The notes under the pieces were generated by a model, which ran no database searches, had not been told where the DNA came from, and worked only from the letters and a program-made list of their open reading frames with translations. DNA of 64,000 nt from Protonemura montana (taxonomy: Eukaryota > Arthropoda > Insecta > Plecoptera > Nemouridae), in assembly GCA_947568835.1 (NCBI GenBank), contig OX387604.1:25511076-25575075 (forward strand). The letters are read 5' to 3'. Positions 62,880 to 64,000 of this stretch are shown piece by piece. Positions within the stretch are counted from its first letter, which is position 1, and every line of letters begins with the position of its first letter. A program made the position numbers and the translations under genes.

Positions 62880-64000
62880 ACGAAATGTTCACAAGATCGA
62901 GCTTGTTGAAATGTAAGCAATATCGCTGTAGAATGCAGATGTCACATCCCTTAAAACCTTGTTCACAGGGAAATCTTGATTACCAGAATTTCTAACCAAT
63001 ACAATATTTAACCAATTAAAAAAAATACTCATGTCAATTTCAGTGTTTGGTATTGGTAATTTGACTAGTAAACAGAATAGTTTTGTGGCAAATGTTCCAT
63101 TTAAACTCGATACTGACAAGAAAATGATCAGATTTCTTCCAGTGGAAACTAAATTGCATTCCAGTAATATTACGCTTACCTGTTATCAAACCCCAGCTGT
63201 TAGGTAGCAATGGAGGCAATCCACTGCAAAACTAATGAAAAGCGTTTTTAATAACTCAGTACTGTTATTAAATTTAACATAAAAAAAAACTTGCATTTAA
63301 TATTACTACTTATGAGTTTTACATGTTATGACGAACATATTGCAATAGCAAATGTTAACCTATCTGAATTTCAGAATATAATGTAACAATATTTTTAGGA
63401 AATAAAGAAAAAAATTTAAAAATTAACAATAAAAAATATAGTGAATTGCATCAGTACAGGAAAAGAACACCAGCAAAGTTATACCATAGGTAATTATATT
63501 GTAATGTTGCATACAGTTTATGTGGTCGGCCATTTTGACTAATACATTTTTACTCGTTTCCTGTCGCTCTTGCAAGAGAAGAGCAAACTGATTTTGGTGA
63601 AATGCCATTTAAACTCAATTAAAATCCATGATTGCTCCGAAGTCAAACGATCAGAGAAGTTTCTTCAATTTATTTGAGATAATTGACAATTAAGTTGAGA
63701 GATCAGATATTTTACAATTGTGTACAACACAATAATAATGATGGAAAATGTCATATGTGATAGGTAGTCTAGTTTAGTTATACGCTGGAATTTCTAACTG
63801 AACATTCTATGAAAATTAGGTGAGGAGGGGTCAAGTTGTTTCAAAATCTATCTATGTGTGCATATCTTCTAGAAAAATGAAGAAATTCTTATGTTTTCTT
63901 TTTTTTATTGATTAATACTCATTTGGTTATAATTTAATTTTTTTAATGATATATTAGACCATCAGTTGAATTACTAACAGACAAGACCTAACTTGAATGG
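62880..64000. other. No gene recognised
   Basis: AT-rich DNA. A 45-bp stretch at about 63181-63225, minus strand, has a TTTTGCAG acceptor and a GTAAGC donor and could be a non-coding exon, but nothing else supports it. Confidence 0.4.

Overview
The window reads as nuclear DNA of an animal, most likely an arthropod. It is AT-rich, its genes are split into many short exons with GT-AG introns, and it carries SINE-, LINE- and hairpin-type repeats. The arthropod call rests mainly on the minus-strand sugar transporter, which has the arthropod Tret1 (facilitated trehalose transporter) layout, including a short first exon reading [12 protein letters not shown] cannot name the species.

Three protein-coding genes are clear. 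(1) About 1787-27368, plus strand: a coiled-coil protein of the MTCL/SOGA (microtubule crosslinking factor) family. I reconstructed 39 exons whose splice phases all agree, giving one open frame of about 2,190 codons. The true N-terminus lies upstream or was not recognised. (2) 28447-33092, plus strand: cytoplasmic poly(A)-binding protein in six exons, 621 residues, with four RRMs and a C-terminal MLLE domain. It is preceded by a CRE/CCAAT promoter, a TOP-like start and an adenine-rich 5' leader. (3) 37778-44931, minus strand: a Tret1-type transporter in eight exons (488 residues). A second, longer first coding exon lies at about 49097-49498, and two TATA promoters lie near 45.4 kb and 52.85 kb, implying isoforms with different cytoplasmic N-termini.

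The most unusual coding feature is a 1.0-1.1 kb exon-like block (11002-12082) inside the MTCL gene. It carries seven x-Q-T motifs of the kind bound by dynein light chain LC8 and appears to be a cassette or an alternative to exon 12575-12665.

The introns and intergenic DNA are rich in mobile and tandem repeats. There are three copies of a SINE whose head derives from 5S rRNA (two with perfect target-site duplications). Two families of hairpin elements share a CTGANGA-stem-GAAA motif (family A with 12-14 bp target duplications). There is also a LINE 3' fragment, a 12-bp minisatellite of about 50 units and a 46-bp minisatellite of about 12 units. A broken minus-strand reading frame with Ala-Gly hexapeptide repeats lies at 728-1020. 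From about 53 kb to 64 kb I recognise no protein-coding gene, only repeats, tRNA-like relics and one or two speculative small exons.
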